Origin: Clostridia bacterium
GTDB lineage: Bacteria; Bacillota; Clostridia; Oscillospirales; CAG-272
Length of the DNA stretch: 64,000 bases
Reading direction: 5' to 3'
Assembly: GCA_017466445.1 (NCBI GenBank)
Contig: JAFTUC010000005.1
Location: forward strand, 1 to 64,000
Shown here: in pieces, positions 32,999 through 42,247 of the stretch
How positions within the stretch are numbered: the stretch's first letter is position 1
Layout: each line of letters opens with the position of its first letter
The notes under the pieces: model-generated
What the model was told of the DNA's origin: nothing
Seen by the model: the letters and a program-made list of their open reading frames with translations, nothing else
The model's database searches: none
Made by a program: the position numbers and the translations under genes

Positions 32999-35428
32999 AT
33001 GGAAGTGAAAAACACAAAAAGACATTTGATATGCAATGCGCATATTGACCCTATTTGGCAGTGGGACTGGCCGGAGGGAGTAAGTGCAACTCTTTCTACT
33101 TTTTACAGTGCGGTAAAACTTTGCAATGAGTTCGACTACATCTTTTGCCACAACGAGGTAACTGTATATAAATACGTTGAGGAATACGCCCCCGAGCTTT
33201 TTGCCAAAATACAAGAGCTCGTTAAGCTTGGCAAATGGCACATAATGGGCGGATGGTATCTTCAGCCTGATTGTAATATGCCGTCGGGCGAAAGCTTTGT
33301 ACGCCAAATACGAGAGGGGCAGAGATATTTTAAAGAAAAATTCGGTGTGACACCTACGACTGCAATAAACCTCGACCCCTTCGGACATACAGTAGGACTT
33401 GTACAAATAGTAAAAAAATGCGGACAGGACAGTTATATGTTTATGCGCCCATCCCCGCACGAGCTTAATTTGCCTTCCGAACAGTTTATTTGGAGAGGGC
33501 TTGATGGAAGTGAGATAAAGGGCGCGAGAACGATAGGGGGATATAACACTGCATTAGGCCAGAGCGTTGATTCCATTCGCCAGCGATCAGAGTGGCAAAA
33601 ATTCCCCGTTGGAGCGGTGCTTTGGGGCGTTGGAAATCACGGAGGCGGTCCCTCTCACAAGGATCTCTCGGATATAGAAAAGGAGCTTCTTCCCTCCACA
33701 CATATAGAATATATTCATTCTACTCCCGAAAATTTCTTCGCCGATATTGCCCCCGACGAGGTCTTCGACCGTTCGCTCCATATTTCTCATCCCGGTTGCT
33801 ACAGCTCAATGTACAGTATAAAAAAACTTCACGCATTGCTTGAGGCAGAGATATATATGGCAGAGAAAATATCCTCTGCGGCGTATATAAGCGGAGCCCT
33901 TAAAGAATATCCCGAGGCTGAACTGACCACCGCTGTTCAGGATCTTCTTATCGCCGAGTTCCACGACGTTCTTCCGGGAACCTCAGTTCAGTGCGGTGAA
34001 AACGCGGGAATAAGATATCTTAACCACGGTATGTTTGAGGCGGAAAGAATAAAAATAAAGGCTTATTTTGCGCTTGCGGCTTCGCAAAAGCCCGCTGATG
34101 AAGGAGAATACCCCATAGTAGTATTTAATCCTCATCCATACGAAATACTTGAGAATGTAGAATGCGAATTTATGCTTGCAGATCAAAATTGGAGTGAAAG
34201 CATCTCATCTGATATACGAATAGTTGACAGCGACGGGAAAAGTGTCCCATATCAAATTATCAAGGAGGAGAGCAACCTCAATCTTGATTGGAGAAAGAGA
34301 ATTGTTTTTGAAGCGATCCTTCCTCCGATGAAGCTTGCAAGATATTCGGTATACGTTGATTTCGTCGATGCCACAAAAAAATCGATAAAATCTGAATTTA
34401 CATTCGATAACGGCAGAAAGCACGTTGAAATAGATGAAAAAACAGGCTGTCTTCGTTCGTATAGAATAGATGGAGTCGAGTATATTGGAGATGGCTTCGG
34501 ACTTTGCTCATTTAACGACAATCCTGATCCGTGGGGAATGGGATCAGATCAGCTCCTTCGTTTGGGAACGTGCGAAAAAAGCTTCTCTCTCTCAAGTTCT
34601 CCCAATGGTCCCTTTAAGGGAATGAAAAGCATCAACGTTGTAGAGAATGGAGACATATATCTCGGTATAGAAGCATTTTTTGAGAATGATAACAGCATGG
34701 CAAGAGTCTTTTATAAGATATACAAAAACAACGACGACGTGGATATCGAAATTACGCTCTATATGGGTGATATAAACAAGATAATTAAACTCAAAGTGCC
34801 GGTAGCATCTTCAGGAGAGCTTATCGGTCAAACCGCATTCGGTACAGATAAGCTTTATACGGATGCGAGAGAGAATGTCGCACACCGTTTTGTTGCTATT
34901 GATTCGGGCGATAAATGCCTTGCTCTTCTCAACAATGGAGTATACGGAAGCCACTATGAAAATGGAAGTATATATATGTCACTGGTTCGCGGAGCTACAT
35001 ATTGCGCCCATCCCATAGCCAAGAGAGAGCTTATCCCTTCAGATAAATTCACCAAAAAGATAGATCAGGGAGAAAATAGCTATTCTTTCAGACTCACGGC
35101 TTGCAATAGAGAAAGCATTGAACGAAAGACTATGCAATTCATCCAAAAGCCCTATGCGCTCAACATATTTCCTATACCTACAAACAACGAGGAAATAAAA
35201 GAGCTTGAGCTTGAAATAGGTGGGGACGTTGTCGCAATGTCGGCGTTTAAGAAGGCATACGGAAACGAGGCAATGATATTCAGACTTTTAAATAATACCC
35301 CTGATAACGTGGAATCCCACATAAAGCTGAACGGACATATCTTGCCGCTTTCCTTCGGTAAGTATGAGGTAAAAACAATAGTTTACGAAAACGGAAAGCT
35401 AACAGAATCTTACGAAATGATTATATAA
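32999..35428 (+). CDS. GH38 alpha-mannosidase
   Basis: 809 residues. The zinc-site motif HIDPIWQW at 15-22 and the nucleophile region NLDPFGH (Asp about 126) are standard for GH38, as is the EFHDVLPGTSV segment near 320-330. The C-terminal beta domains are complete. There is no signal peptide, so it acts on imported mannosides in the cytoplasm. It is monocistronic, with a good promoter and a hairpin terminator downstream. Linkage preference (alpha-1,2/1,3/1,6) is not readable. Confidence 0.9.
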   Translation: MEVKNTKRHLICNAHIDPIWQWDWPEGVSATLSTFYSAVKLCNEFDYIFCHNEVTVYKYVEEYAPELFAKIQELVKLGKWHIMGGWYLQPDCNMPSGESFVRQIREGQRYFKEKFGVTPTTAINLDPFGHTVGLVQIVKKCGQDSYMFMRPSPHELNLPSEQFIWRGLDGSEIKGARTIGGYNTALGQSVDSIRQRSEWQKFPVGAVLWGVGNHGGGPSHKDLSDIEKELLPSTHIEYIHSTPENFFADIAPDEVFDRSLHISHPGCYSSMYSIKKLHALLEAEIYMAEKISSAAYISGALKEYPEAELTTAVQDLLIAEFHDVLPGTSVQCGENAGIRYLNHGMFEAERIKIKAYFALAASQKPADEGEYPIVVFNPHPYEILENVECEFMLADQNWSESISSDIRIVDSDGKSVPYQIIKEESNLNLDWRKRIVFEAILPPMKLARYSVYVDFVDATKKSIKSEFTFDNGRKHVEIDEKTGCLRSYRIDGVEYIGDGFGLCSFNDNPDPWGMGSDQLLRLGTCEKSFSLSSSPNGPFKGMKSINVVENGDIYLGIEAFFENDNSMARVFYKIYKNNDDVDIEITLYMGDINKIIKLKVPVASSGELIGQTAFGTDKLYTDARENVAHRFVAIDSGDKCLALLNNGVYGSHYENGSIYMSLVRGATYCAHPIAKRELIPSDKFTKKIDQGENSYSFRLTACNRESIERKTMQFIQKPYALNIFPIPTNNEEIKELELEIGGDVVAMSAFKKAYGNEAMIFRLLNNTPDNVESHIKLNGHILPLSFGKYEVKTIVYENGKLTESYEMII

Positions 35429-35483
35429 TCGCATTTTTCGATATAAAACAATTTATTTGTAAATTTATTCCTTGAACGATACA

Positions 35484-35527
35484 AAATCCGCCGCTTCAGT
35501 CCCCACGGGGCAGAGAGTGGCGGATTT
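35484..35527 (+). terminator. Terminator after GH38
   Basis: AAATCCGCC and GGCGGATTT form the outer stem with an inner CCCC/GGGG. Two more hairpins follow: CATGAATAC/GTATTCATG (about 35539-35559) and a GCCCT...AGGGC nested stem (about 35570-35605). Confidence 0.65.
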
Positions 35528-35636
35528 ATCTGTTTATACATGAATACGATGTATTCATGCGAAAAAACGCCCTCAAAACCGCTGAAATGAGCGGTAAAAG
35601 GGCAAAAATAGGGCATTTTCCGTATAGAAAGCAAAA

Positions 35637-35676
35637 TTCCATAGCCGAAATTGTATCGACCATGGAATCTTTTTTG
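35637..35676 (+). terminator. Hairpin with T-run at edge of repeat site
   Basis: ATTCCAT (35637-35643) and ATGGAAT (35662-35668) with a T6 tail, directly followed by the repeat site at 35676. A decayed relative (AAAATTCCATATCCGAAA, then T6) precedes the site at 46041, so this hairpin belongs to the repeat unit. Confidence 0.5.
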
Positions 35677-36140
35677 TGTTATCTTGACAGAATAGATGCC
35701 AAGTCGAACAGTATTAAAAATAATACTGTTCAAAATCATTCGTATAGGCATAAGCCAAGGATGCTGCGCCATGAGTTTCCGGGTATGAGTCAGCGCGGGA
35801 TCCATGGAAGAAAACTATGTATCGATAGCCAAAAGCGTTCCCCGGACTGCAAAAATTCTTCGCGTTATCCTTTTCTGTGATAAGTATCGGCGTGGAAAAG
35901 GTCTTTAGATCTGAAGAAACGGAATGAGCGACGTAATTATACATGTATCAGTTTTCTTTTTCCGAAACGGTAAAGAAGAGATGATACTCATCGTTGTAAT
36001 AATAGCACCCAGGATCGCGATAAGCAATCTTTTCGTTTCCGTTAAAAATAATCGGCATAACTTTTACCGTCCTTCACTTTATTTCATCAATTATACTCTT
36101 GCTTGGTTTTCTTTTTGTGTCGTGCTTCCTAAATAGATGC
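35676..36140 (+). repeat. Paired repeat sites flanking a glycosidase remnant
   Basis: Left site 35676-35700 (GTGTTATC...AATAGATGCC) and right site 36122-36140 (GTGCTTCCTAAATAGATGC) are in the same orientation. The left belongs to the type also found at 39078, 46041 and 48358. The right belongs to the type found at 39157 and 46120. The DNA between them is mostly a broken glycosidase gene. Confidence 0.6.
35714..36058 (-). pseudogene. Decaying propeller glycosidase (GH43/GH32-like) fragment
   Basis: From an ATG at 36058 with an upstream AAGGACGG, the frame reads MPIIFNGNEKIAYRDPGCYY and continues as a propeller blade. It meets an in-frame TGA after 36 residues, then goes on in the same frame through YVAHSVSSDLKTFSTPILIT, FCSPGN and SYPETHGAASLAYAYTNDFE. 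It stops at 35714, only 13 bases from a repeat site. The intact family is about 300 residues or longer, so the gene has an internal stop and has lost its 3' two-thirds. TGA is used as a normal stop elsewhere here (for example at 2364), so recoding is unlikely. Confidence 0.7.
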
Positions 36141-36192
36141 TCTGATGAATAACCAATAAATTTATTTGATAATCACAAATAATGTTTCAGTG

Positions 36193-38769
36193 TTAATCGT
36201 GTTTAACTTTATACTTCAATTTCACATCGCCGAGAAGACCTGAGGGAGAAAGCTGAAGATATTTTGAAAAATAGTCGCGAACCTTCTGTCCGAGGGTATT
36301 AGAAGCCACTACGGTTACAGAATTTTCTCCAACTACAAGTGCTTTTGTAATATCAAAAAGGTATGGCTGAGATATTCTGATGCCGCAATACTCACCGTTT
36401 ACCCAAAGCTCAGCATTCTGTCCGACTCGCCCAAGGTCAAGGTAAACCTCTCTATCGATATTCTTCACGTTAACGGTAAATTCGTACTTCATCTTTCCCG
36501 AGAAATCGGGGCGAAAATCCGGAGAATTGATATTAAACCAACGATCGAAGTGACCTACACACTCGAAACGTTTAAGATCATCGCATTCCGCTAAAGAAAG
36601 CGTATAATCCACTCTCACAGTCTCTGTGTCTCCAAGCTCGAACTCGTCGGGAAGTCCGGCGCGGTCGCCGAACACTATTATCTGAGACTGATGAGGAAGC
36701 AGATTGAGTTGAAGACTACCGTCGGCACTCTCGCCTGACGTACAGATATCGGTAAGCAGATCGAGGCGAGCGTATTCACCGTTGCAGGGTAGCTTTACCG
36801 TAAGGGCGGCGGTCTTGGAATAATCCTCGTTTACAAACATAAATATATCGGATTTCTTTCGTGTGCAATGATAAAAACGCAGCTTAGGAAAACCGTCGGG
36901 AATGATAATGTCCACCATTCCGAGAGCCTTCATTTTTGGGATGAGCTCATCTCTCTTGACTACTACGCCCTCACGATAAGCGTTTTCGGGGAGCGCCTCC
37001 ATATACCACACCGGAACGCCTCCGTCTTCAAGAGAACAGAGAATATCAAGCTGAGTCTTTATCATATGGTCTGCATACGGAACTATGAGGCAATCAAAGT
37101 ATTCCTTGTTGATCTTAAGTCTTCCCCCCACCACCATTGCATCCTCGCGCAGCATATCCAGAGAAACTATATCGTAATCGATATGACCGTCAAGAAGTGC
37201 GGTTGCAACGGGCTCCATATTGGATGCGTTACCGTATCGACTTGCCCATTCTCCATCAACGTGATAAAGAATTGCCGCATTTGCCTTATGTTCAGTATCG
37301 CCAAGCAGATGCGCCACCTTGTTTGAGTAGCGCATAAGAGCGCTGAATGCCTCGAAGCTAGGATCTTTACCCTCGGCACCGAAATGAGGCGGACAGTCTC
37401 CGTCGGGAAATTTAGAGCTGAACGCATGAGGAACAAACCAATTGATACCGCGGACAAAAAGGTGATCAATCAAAAACTTCATCAGCACAGAATCCTCACC
37501 GTATCCGTACGCGCCAAACACCTCGCACATCGCGCGTCCTTGCATATGTGGAGTAAGATGCGCCAAAGACGAACAGAGTTTTGCAAGGATATATTCATAA
37601 AAGGATCCCGCTCCTGTTCCCGTGGCGCAGGTAACGGTGTGAATGTAGTCAGCCATCCCGGGCATTACCTGATGAAGCACGATATCCATTCCGCTCATAT
37701 CCTGATGACGCAAGGCACGGAAATAGTGACCGACTCCGCTTCGCATATGGCAATTCATATCTTCGATCACGTGTCCTACGTACATAACGCCGTGTTCACG
37801 GCACCAATCACCTAACTGCTTATTGAAGCACTCGCTGTAAAGCGCAGTTACAGAGTCCATATAAGCGTGGCGAATATCGCCCTGGAGATCTCCGTTCCGA
37901 TCATCCTCGTACCAAAGCAAATTGAGATGCGGTATCGGATCATACCCCAGCTTTTTCGTCATTTGCTCAAGCAGAGTATCATTCCACGGGAGCGCAAGTG
38001 AATGCTTCCCGATGCGTGCCTCGTAAAATCCGAAGTCAAAACGTTCTTTGCCAAACACCTGGTTTCCAAACTCCGGTTCGTCAGAGAAGAACCCCGCGAA
38101 AGTATTGCCAAAATATTTTGCGTAATGATCGTAATGCGTTTCGTACACAGCGTCGATCAGCACCCTGACAGAATCGGGGTTAATCATATCTATATATTCT
38201 TTTCTGCCACCCTTTCGAGATTGGTAATAAAAAAATACTCTCCAAACTCCCTCGGGGATATCCCAATAAAGATAGTTGCCCTTTATTTTGTCGGTAACGC
38301 ATATGCCATCATACGCGCAGGTCTCCAAGAAATCCGCATTTCGCTTATATGCGTATGCTCCGATAAAGAGATTCTCGTCGTCTTCCCCGTCAAAAATTAT
38401 AGAAACGTCACTCGCAGGTCCGACCACATCAACATGACGCTCAATAAGCTCCCACTGACGAAGCTCGGGATACTTTTTTGCTATCATTCCGGCTGCGTGT
38501 CCCGTAGGAAATTTATCATCGTCAAGAAGCCACACCTTCATATTTCTCTTTTGCGCTTCAGCGAGAATTATATCCATATCTCGCCACCAGGTCTCGCCTA
38601 CAAAATCAGGATGAGGACGTGATTCCACACAAAAAGCACGGCAACCGCTGTCGTATATTCTCTGTATCTGCTCAGGGATTAGTTTAGTGTGATCTCCCCT
38701 CTGCCAAAAGAACGGAAAAAGATAGTTTTCCTCTTTGTTATTCAATATTTCAAAAAGTTTTTTATCCAT
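36193..38769 (-). CDS. Large GH106-like glycosidase (rhamnosidase type)
   Basis: 858 residues. The N-terminal part begins with LFPFFWQRGDHTKLIPEQIQRIYDSGCRAFCVESRPHPDFVG and continues with WLLDDDKFPTGHAAG and FFSDEPEFG. The central part has VGHVIEDMNCHMRSG and GMDIVLHQVMPG. The C-terminal 160 residues form a GH2-like sugar-binding jelly roll (FNINSPDFRPDFSGKMKYEFT, VYLDLGRVGQNAELWVNGEYCG). This arrangement fits the GH106 alpha-L-rhamnosidase group, though the family call is by resemblance. No signal peptide. A minus-strand TTGACT-17-TAACAT (38842-38847, 38819-38824) may be its promoter. Confidence 0.65.
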   Translation of the reverse strand: MDKKLFEILNNKEENYLFPFFWQRGDHTKLIPEQIQRIYDSGCRAFCVESRPHPDFVGETWWRDMDIILAEAQKRNMKVWLLDDDKFPTGHAAGMIAKKYPELRQWELIERHVDVVGPASDVSIIFDGEDDENLFIGAYAYKRNADFLETCAYDGICVTDKIKGNYLYWDIPEGVWRVFFYYQSRKGGRKEYIDMINPDSVRVLIDAVYETHYDHYAKYFGNTFAGFFSDEPEFGNQVFGKERFDFGFYEARIGKHSLALPWNDTLLEQMTKKLGYDPIPHLNLLWYEDDRNGDLQGDIRHAYMDSVTALYSECFNKQLGDWCREHGVMYVGHVIEDMNCHMRSGVGHYFRALRHQDMSGMDIVLHQVMPGMADYIHTVTCATGTGAGSFYEYILAKLCSSLAHLTPHMQGRAMCEVFGAYGYGEDSVLMKFLIDHLFVRGINWFVPHAFSSKFPDGDCPPHFGAEGKDPSFEAFSALMRYSNKVAHLLGDTEHKANAAILYHVDGEWASRYGNASNMEPVATALLDGHIDYDIVSLDMLREDAMVVGGRLKINKEYFDCLIVPYADHMIKTQLDILCSLEDGGVPVWYMEALPENAYREGVVVKRDELIPKMKALGMVDIIIPDGFPKLRFYHCTRKKSDIFMFVNEDYSKTAALTVKLPCNGEYARLDLLTDICTSGESADGSLQLNLLPHQSQIIVFGDRAGLPDEFELGDTETVRVDYTLSLAECDDLKRFECVGHFDRWFNINSPDFRPDFSGKMKYEFTVNVKNIDREVYLDLGRVGQNAELWVNGEYCGIRISQPYLFDITKALVVGENSVTVVASNTLGQKVRDYFSKYLQLSPSGLLGDVKLKYKVKHD

Positions 38770-38900
38770 TTCTATTACCTTTCCATTACATTGTGTTACA
38801 ACAATATATCTTACGCGTATGTTATCATAAAACTTTCGAGAAGTCAACACTGCAACAGAAAATATTTTTTGCAGCAAACAAAAAAGAGGGGTCCGAAACT

Positions 38901-39078
38901 GAAAAATCGCAAAATCTCCCCGAAAAGTCGATTATTTAAGTTCAAATCCCATCCACACGTCGTTTTTGGCTTTTGGCATCTACCAAATTTGCACTGTGAA
39001 AAATGGGTATAAAAAAGCCCAGAAGCCTTACGACATCTGGTTTTTTTGGGTTGGCATCCAAATTGGATGCATAACATG
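38901..39078 (+). repeat. Repeat element R2, copy a (about 178 nt)
   Basis: Copies lie at 38901-39078, 43129-43304 and 50881-51058, each over 75% similar by eye. Shared parts: AAAATCGCAAAATCTCCCC, TTATTTAAGTTCAAATCCCA, CACACGTCGTTTTTGGC, an inverted AGATGC site, a CCCAGAAGCC/TCTGG hairpin, and a near-palindrome GCATCCAAATTGGATGC (39054-39070). TTCAAATCC resembles a tRNA T-loop but no full tRNA can be folded. It is non-coding. Confidence 0.7.
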
Positions 39079-39177
39079 TGTTATCTTGACAAAATAGATG
39101 CCACCCTGAAAAAGTCAATAAAATCAAGGGATTTGGAGCTTTGGAGACGGTTTTATGTGCAACCTAAATAGATGCTC
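39078..39177 (+). repeat. Paired repeat sites flanking a 55-nt module, copy a
   Basis: Sites at 39078-39102 and 39157-39175 bracket a module containing AAGTCAATAAAATCAAGGG and CGGTTTTAT. A second copy of the whole arrangement is at 46041-46139, and a decayed third at 48358-48444. It follows R2 copy a without a gap. Confidence 0.7.
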
Positions 39178-39183
39178 TTCAAG

Positions 39184-40047
39184 TCAAATGCCCCAAATCT
39201 CTATCATTTCTTTGGATGGCTCGGAAATATCATTGCAAATATACTTTCTGTCCAGTAATTCATATTTGTATGAACCAATCCTGTGATACGGCATAATCTG
39301 AATTCCCTGACAAAATTCCATAGATTCACGAATCGTTTTCAATGACTTGAAATGAGACTCGCGATCATTTAATGTTGGAATAATCGGTGCGCGAATGATA
39401 AACGGAATTTTCTTGTCATTGACGAGCTTTAAGTTTCGCAGAATAGTTGTCAAGGATACTCCCGTATACTGCTTATGCCTTTCTTCGTCTGTTTCCTTGA
39501 TATCAAACAATACGAGATCGCAATGCTCAAGCACCGTAAACAACGCTTTTTCGTTAGCAAATCCGCTTGTTTCTATCGCGGTGTGAATTCCATTCTCACG
39601 GCATTTCCGAAGCAGCTCGGCAGTAAATTCAGGTTGAAAGAGCGGATCACCACCGGAAACGGTAACACCACCTCCCGAGGTTTCGTAAAACGCCTTATCC
39701 CTTTTGACCTCATTATAAACCTCGTCCACCGTGATGCTTTTTCCGTAAAGTTCCAACGCTCCGGTAGGACAAACCTCGGCGCAAGCACCGCAGCCGATGC
39801 ACATCTTTCGTTCGAATTTATGCATTGCTTCAAGTGAGTGGCAATTTTTGTGGCACACGACCGCACAACGTCCGCAAGCAACACATTTTTTTGAATTGTA
39901 CATAATCTCGTGTCGTTTTGCCTGTGATTCGGGATTATGGCACCAAATACAATGTAATGGGCATCCCTTCAAAAAGACCGTTGTTCTGATTCCCGGTCCA
40001 TCGTCGGTGCAAAAACGCTGAATTTTTAGGATCGTTCCCGTTATCAT
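39184..40047 (-). CDS. Glycyl radical enzyme activase (radical SAM)
   Basis: 287 residues. The radical-SAM cluster CxxxCxxC is Cys29-Cys33-Cys36 (GCPLHCIWC). Two ferredoxin-type 4Fe-4S motifs follow (CVACGRCAVVCHKNC and CIGCGACAEVCPTGA, about 50-95), as in activases of dehydratase-type glycyl radical enzymes, and then GGGVTVSGGDPLFQP for SAM binding. It installs the glycyl radical on the enzyme encoded just upstream, with which it overlaps by 4 bases (ATGA type). Oxygen-sensitive; implies strictly anaerobic expression. Confidence 0.9.
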   Translation of the reverse strand: MITGTILKIQRFCTDDGPGIRTTVFLKGCPLHCIWCHNPESQAKRHEIMYNSKKCVACGRCAVVCHKNCHSLEAMHKFERKMCIGCGACAEVCPTGALELYGKSITVDEVYNEVKRDKAFYETSGGGVTVSGGDPLFQPEFTAELLRKCRENGIHTAIETSGFANEKALFTVLEHCDLVLFDIKETDEERHKQYTGVSLTTILRNLKLVNDKKIPFIIRAPIIPTLNDRESHFKSLKTIRESMEFCQGIQIMPYHRIGSYKYELLDRKYICNDISEPSKEMIEIWGI

Positions 40048-42134
40048 ATGTGATGCTCCGTTCGTAAGATGACCTCTTGTTGCATTTCGGGTGAAAGCCT
40101 TGTAAAGTAATCGCTGTAGCCTCCGATCCTTACAACAAGATCACGATACTCTTCGGGCTTTTGCCGCGCTTTTTCAAGCAATTCCTTATCGGTTACGTTG
40201 ATCTGTATTTCAAAGCCGCCTCGGAGCATATATGCTTTAATTAAGCTCTGCATAATGTTTAGGGAGTCTTTTCCTAAGGTGCTTTTTGAGAATTTCATAT
40301 TGACCGCAACGCCGCCGATAAGCTCATGATGCTCCCACTTGGTAGAGGAAAGTATCGATGCTGTCGGGCCGTTTGCTTCTCTGCCTTGGCAGGGACCCGA
40401 GCCGTCACCGAGAGGAAAACCTGCGAGTCTGCCATCGGGTGTTGCCCCTGTTTTGCGCCCAAAGCGTTCGTGCATTACCCAACAAAATACGCTTGGTATC
40501 AGATTTTCCGATGGTAATTCGCCCATATATTTTTTGCATTCGGAAACGATGTGGCTTGTAAACATACCGAAATATTGATCGATTTCATCAATATCGTTTC
40601 CGTATTTTGGCAAAGCCGTAAGTAATCTTTGGCGTAAAGCTTCGTTGCCTTCAAAATTATTATCCAATATCTCCTTCAGCTCACAAACCGTATATTCTTT
40701 GTTCTCATAAACTATTTTTTTCAGCACATAGATCGAATCCACGAGATTCGCCATTCCAACAAAGCTCGGCATGATCCAATTATATCTCGCTCCTCCTCTT
40801 TCGATATCGATCCCCAAGGATAGGCAATCGTTCACAAAGCAGGAAAGAAGTGGATTCATTGAATGTTCTGTGCGTTGTTTTCTCAAACGGTTTTGCTCCA
40901 AATAATTGTTTTTAATGCTGTTGTCGAGTTTTTCAAGCAATGCCGAAATATGCGCTTCAAGGCTATCGTATTCCCGAGTCATCGTATCAAGCAGTAGCTG
41001 AGCCATATTCGTATAAGGACTTGCCACCCAAACGTTCGACGAAGATACGGGCGTGATCTCAACACAGGTACTGTGAATATAGCTATGAGCTTCTTTTTCG
41101 GGAACTCCATAGCCGATAAGACCTTGGGTGATCACATCATCGTTAAATATGGCGGGATGAGATCTTCCGTGTGATAGGATGTCGCAAGCCTTTTGCAAAA
41201 AAGATTCGGGTGTATCTTTAGTATAGCACAAACCGACAGAGGGGTAAACCAATTTAATGTCATCAACGACCTGCATCAGCATTTCGGTCAGCTCATTCGC
41301 TACAATATCTCCTTTTTCGTCTCTGCCGCCAACCATATAGCCGCTTGAAAGCCCTGACGGTACGCGCATATTGATCTGAATACCGAGGCAGTCGAGTAGC
41401 TCTTGCGCTGCTTCTTTCGTTATGATTCCTTTTTGAATATCGTTTTTGTAATAAGGATAAAGATACCGATCGGGATGACCAAGCTGAAATTGCTGATGGC
41501 AGTATCGAAACGGATTCAGAGAAAGACAATACGTCACAAAATGAACCGATTGCACCGCCTCATAAAAGCTCTGCGCCGGCTCGGCAGGTACTTTTTTGCA
41601 AATTTCGGCGATCCGCAAAAGCTCTTTTTTTCGCTGCTCATCACATTCCTCTTTTGCTAATTGAACCGCAAGCGCAGAATAGTTTTCCGAATGTTGAATG
41701 ACAGCCAACAAACAGGTCTTGGCGGCAGAATAAAAATCACCTTGCTCGTGAGAGCAGGTCTTTTCATATTTCTCAATGCGTGCAATAATGCCTTTTAATC
41801 CGCAAGACAGTAAGAGCTCGTAATCGATCGCCATATGGGAATCCTGTCCACCCCCTGCTACCCTGCATCTTTCTTTAGCAATTTCCTTATATATATTCTC
41901 CCACTCCTTCTTTTCAGACTCAGTGAGAGCGTTTTTGATTTCTCCTACGACTAATTCACCATCCGATATATTGGGGGTTAACTGCGAAAAAGCGTAATAA
42001 AATGCATCGGCATACCTTAAGTAGTCCGAACCATTTTTATTCTCAATATATCGTTTGTAAAAATTATAAAAGAATTCATCATTGATATGTGAATGACAAA
42101 GAGCATTCATGCGTAATTTTTCAATCCTACTCAT
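40044..42134 (-). CDS. Glycyl radical enzyme of unknown substrate (PFL/dehydratase superfamily)
   Basis: 696 residues. The C-terminal radical loop is VRIGGYSDYF, with the radical Gly at about 672. The active-site thiyl Cys is about Cys357 in HSTCVEITP, with Glu359, the C-x-E arrangement of dehydratase/lyase-type enzymes rather than the Cys-Cys pair of pyruvate formate-lyase. Characterised dehydratases are mostly around 780-850 residues, so this one is shorter. An activase follows it, and a divergent AraC gene precedes it. Rhamnosidase-type genes nearby make 1,2-propanediol or a sugar-derived diol possible, but sequence does not prove this. Confidence 0.85.
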   Translation of the reverse strand: MSRIEKLRMNALCHSHINDEFFYNFYKRYIENKNGSDYLRYADAFYYAFSQLTPNISDGELVVGEIKNALTESEKKEWENIYKEIAKERCRVAGGGQDSHMAIDYELLLSCGLKGIIARIEKYEKTCSHEQGDFYSAAKTCLLAVIQHSENYSALAVQLAKEECDEQRKKELLRIAEICKKVPAEPAQSFYEAVQSVHFVTYCLSLNPFRYCHQQFQLGHPDRYLYPYYKNDIQKGIITKEAAQELLDCLGIQINMRVPSGLSSGYMVGGRDEKGDIVANELTEMLMQVVDDIKLVYPSVGLCYTKDTPESFLQKACDILSHGRSHPAIFNDDVITQGLIGYGVPEKEAHSYIHSTCVEITPVSSSNVWVASPYTNMAQLLLDTMTREYDSLEAHISALLEKLDNSIKNNYLEQNRLRKQRTEHSMNPLLSCFVNDCLSLGIDIERGGARYNWIMPSFVGMANLVDSIYVLKKIVYENKEYTVCELKEILDNNFEGNEALRQRLLTALPKYGNDIDEIDQYFGMFTSHIVSECKKYMGELPSENLIPSVFCWVMHERFGRKTGATPDGRLAGFPLGDGSGPCQGREANGPTASILSSTKWEHHELIGGVAVNMKFSKSTLGKDSLNIMQSLIKAYMLRGGFEIQINVTDKELLEKARQKPEEYRDLVVRIGGYSDYFTRLSPEMQQEVILRTEHHI

Positions 42135-42161
42135 ATTTACCTCCGAAATATAAACTTATAC

Positions 42162-42190
42162 TTGCATTATATCATAATAGATGATATAAT
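42162..42190. promoter_or_regulatory. Divergent promoter with perfect inverted repeat
   Basis: Plus strand: TTGCAT (42162-42167), 17 bp, TATAAT (42185-42190), for the AraC gene. The inverted repeat ATTATATCAT-AATAG-ATGATATAAT (42166-42190) supplies a TATAAT on each strand, so one protein bound here could block both the AraC and the glycyl radical enzyme promoters. Confidence 0.65.
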
Positions 42191-42247
42191 AATAGTAAAT
42201 ATGAGCTATAATTATGTAAAATCATTTCAATATATGGGGGAGATAAT

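Noticed and set aside
35714-36058. TGA read as an amino acid in the glycosidase fragment
   Set aside because: Other genes in the window end with TGA in normal places, and this gene is also truncated, so decay is simpler.
38940-38970. tRNA gene suggested by the TTCAAATCC stretch in R2
   Set aside because: No acceptor, D-arm or anticodon arm can be paired around it in any of the three copies.
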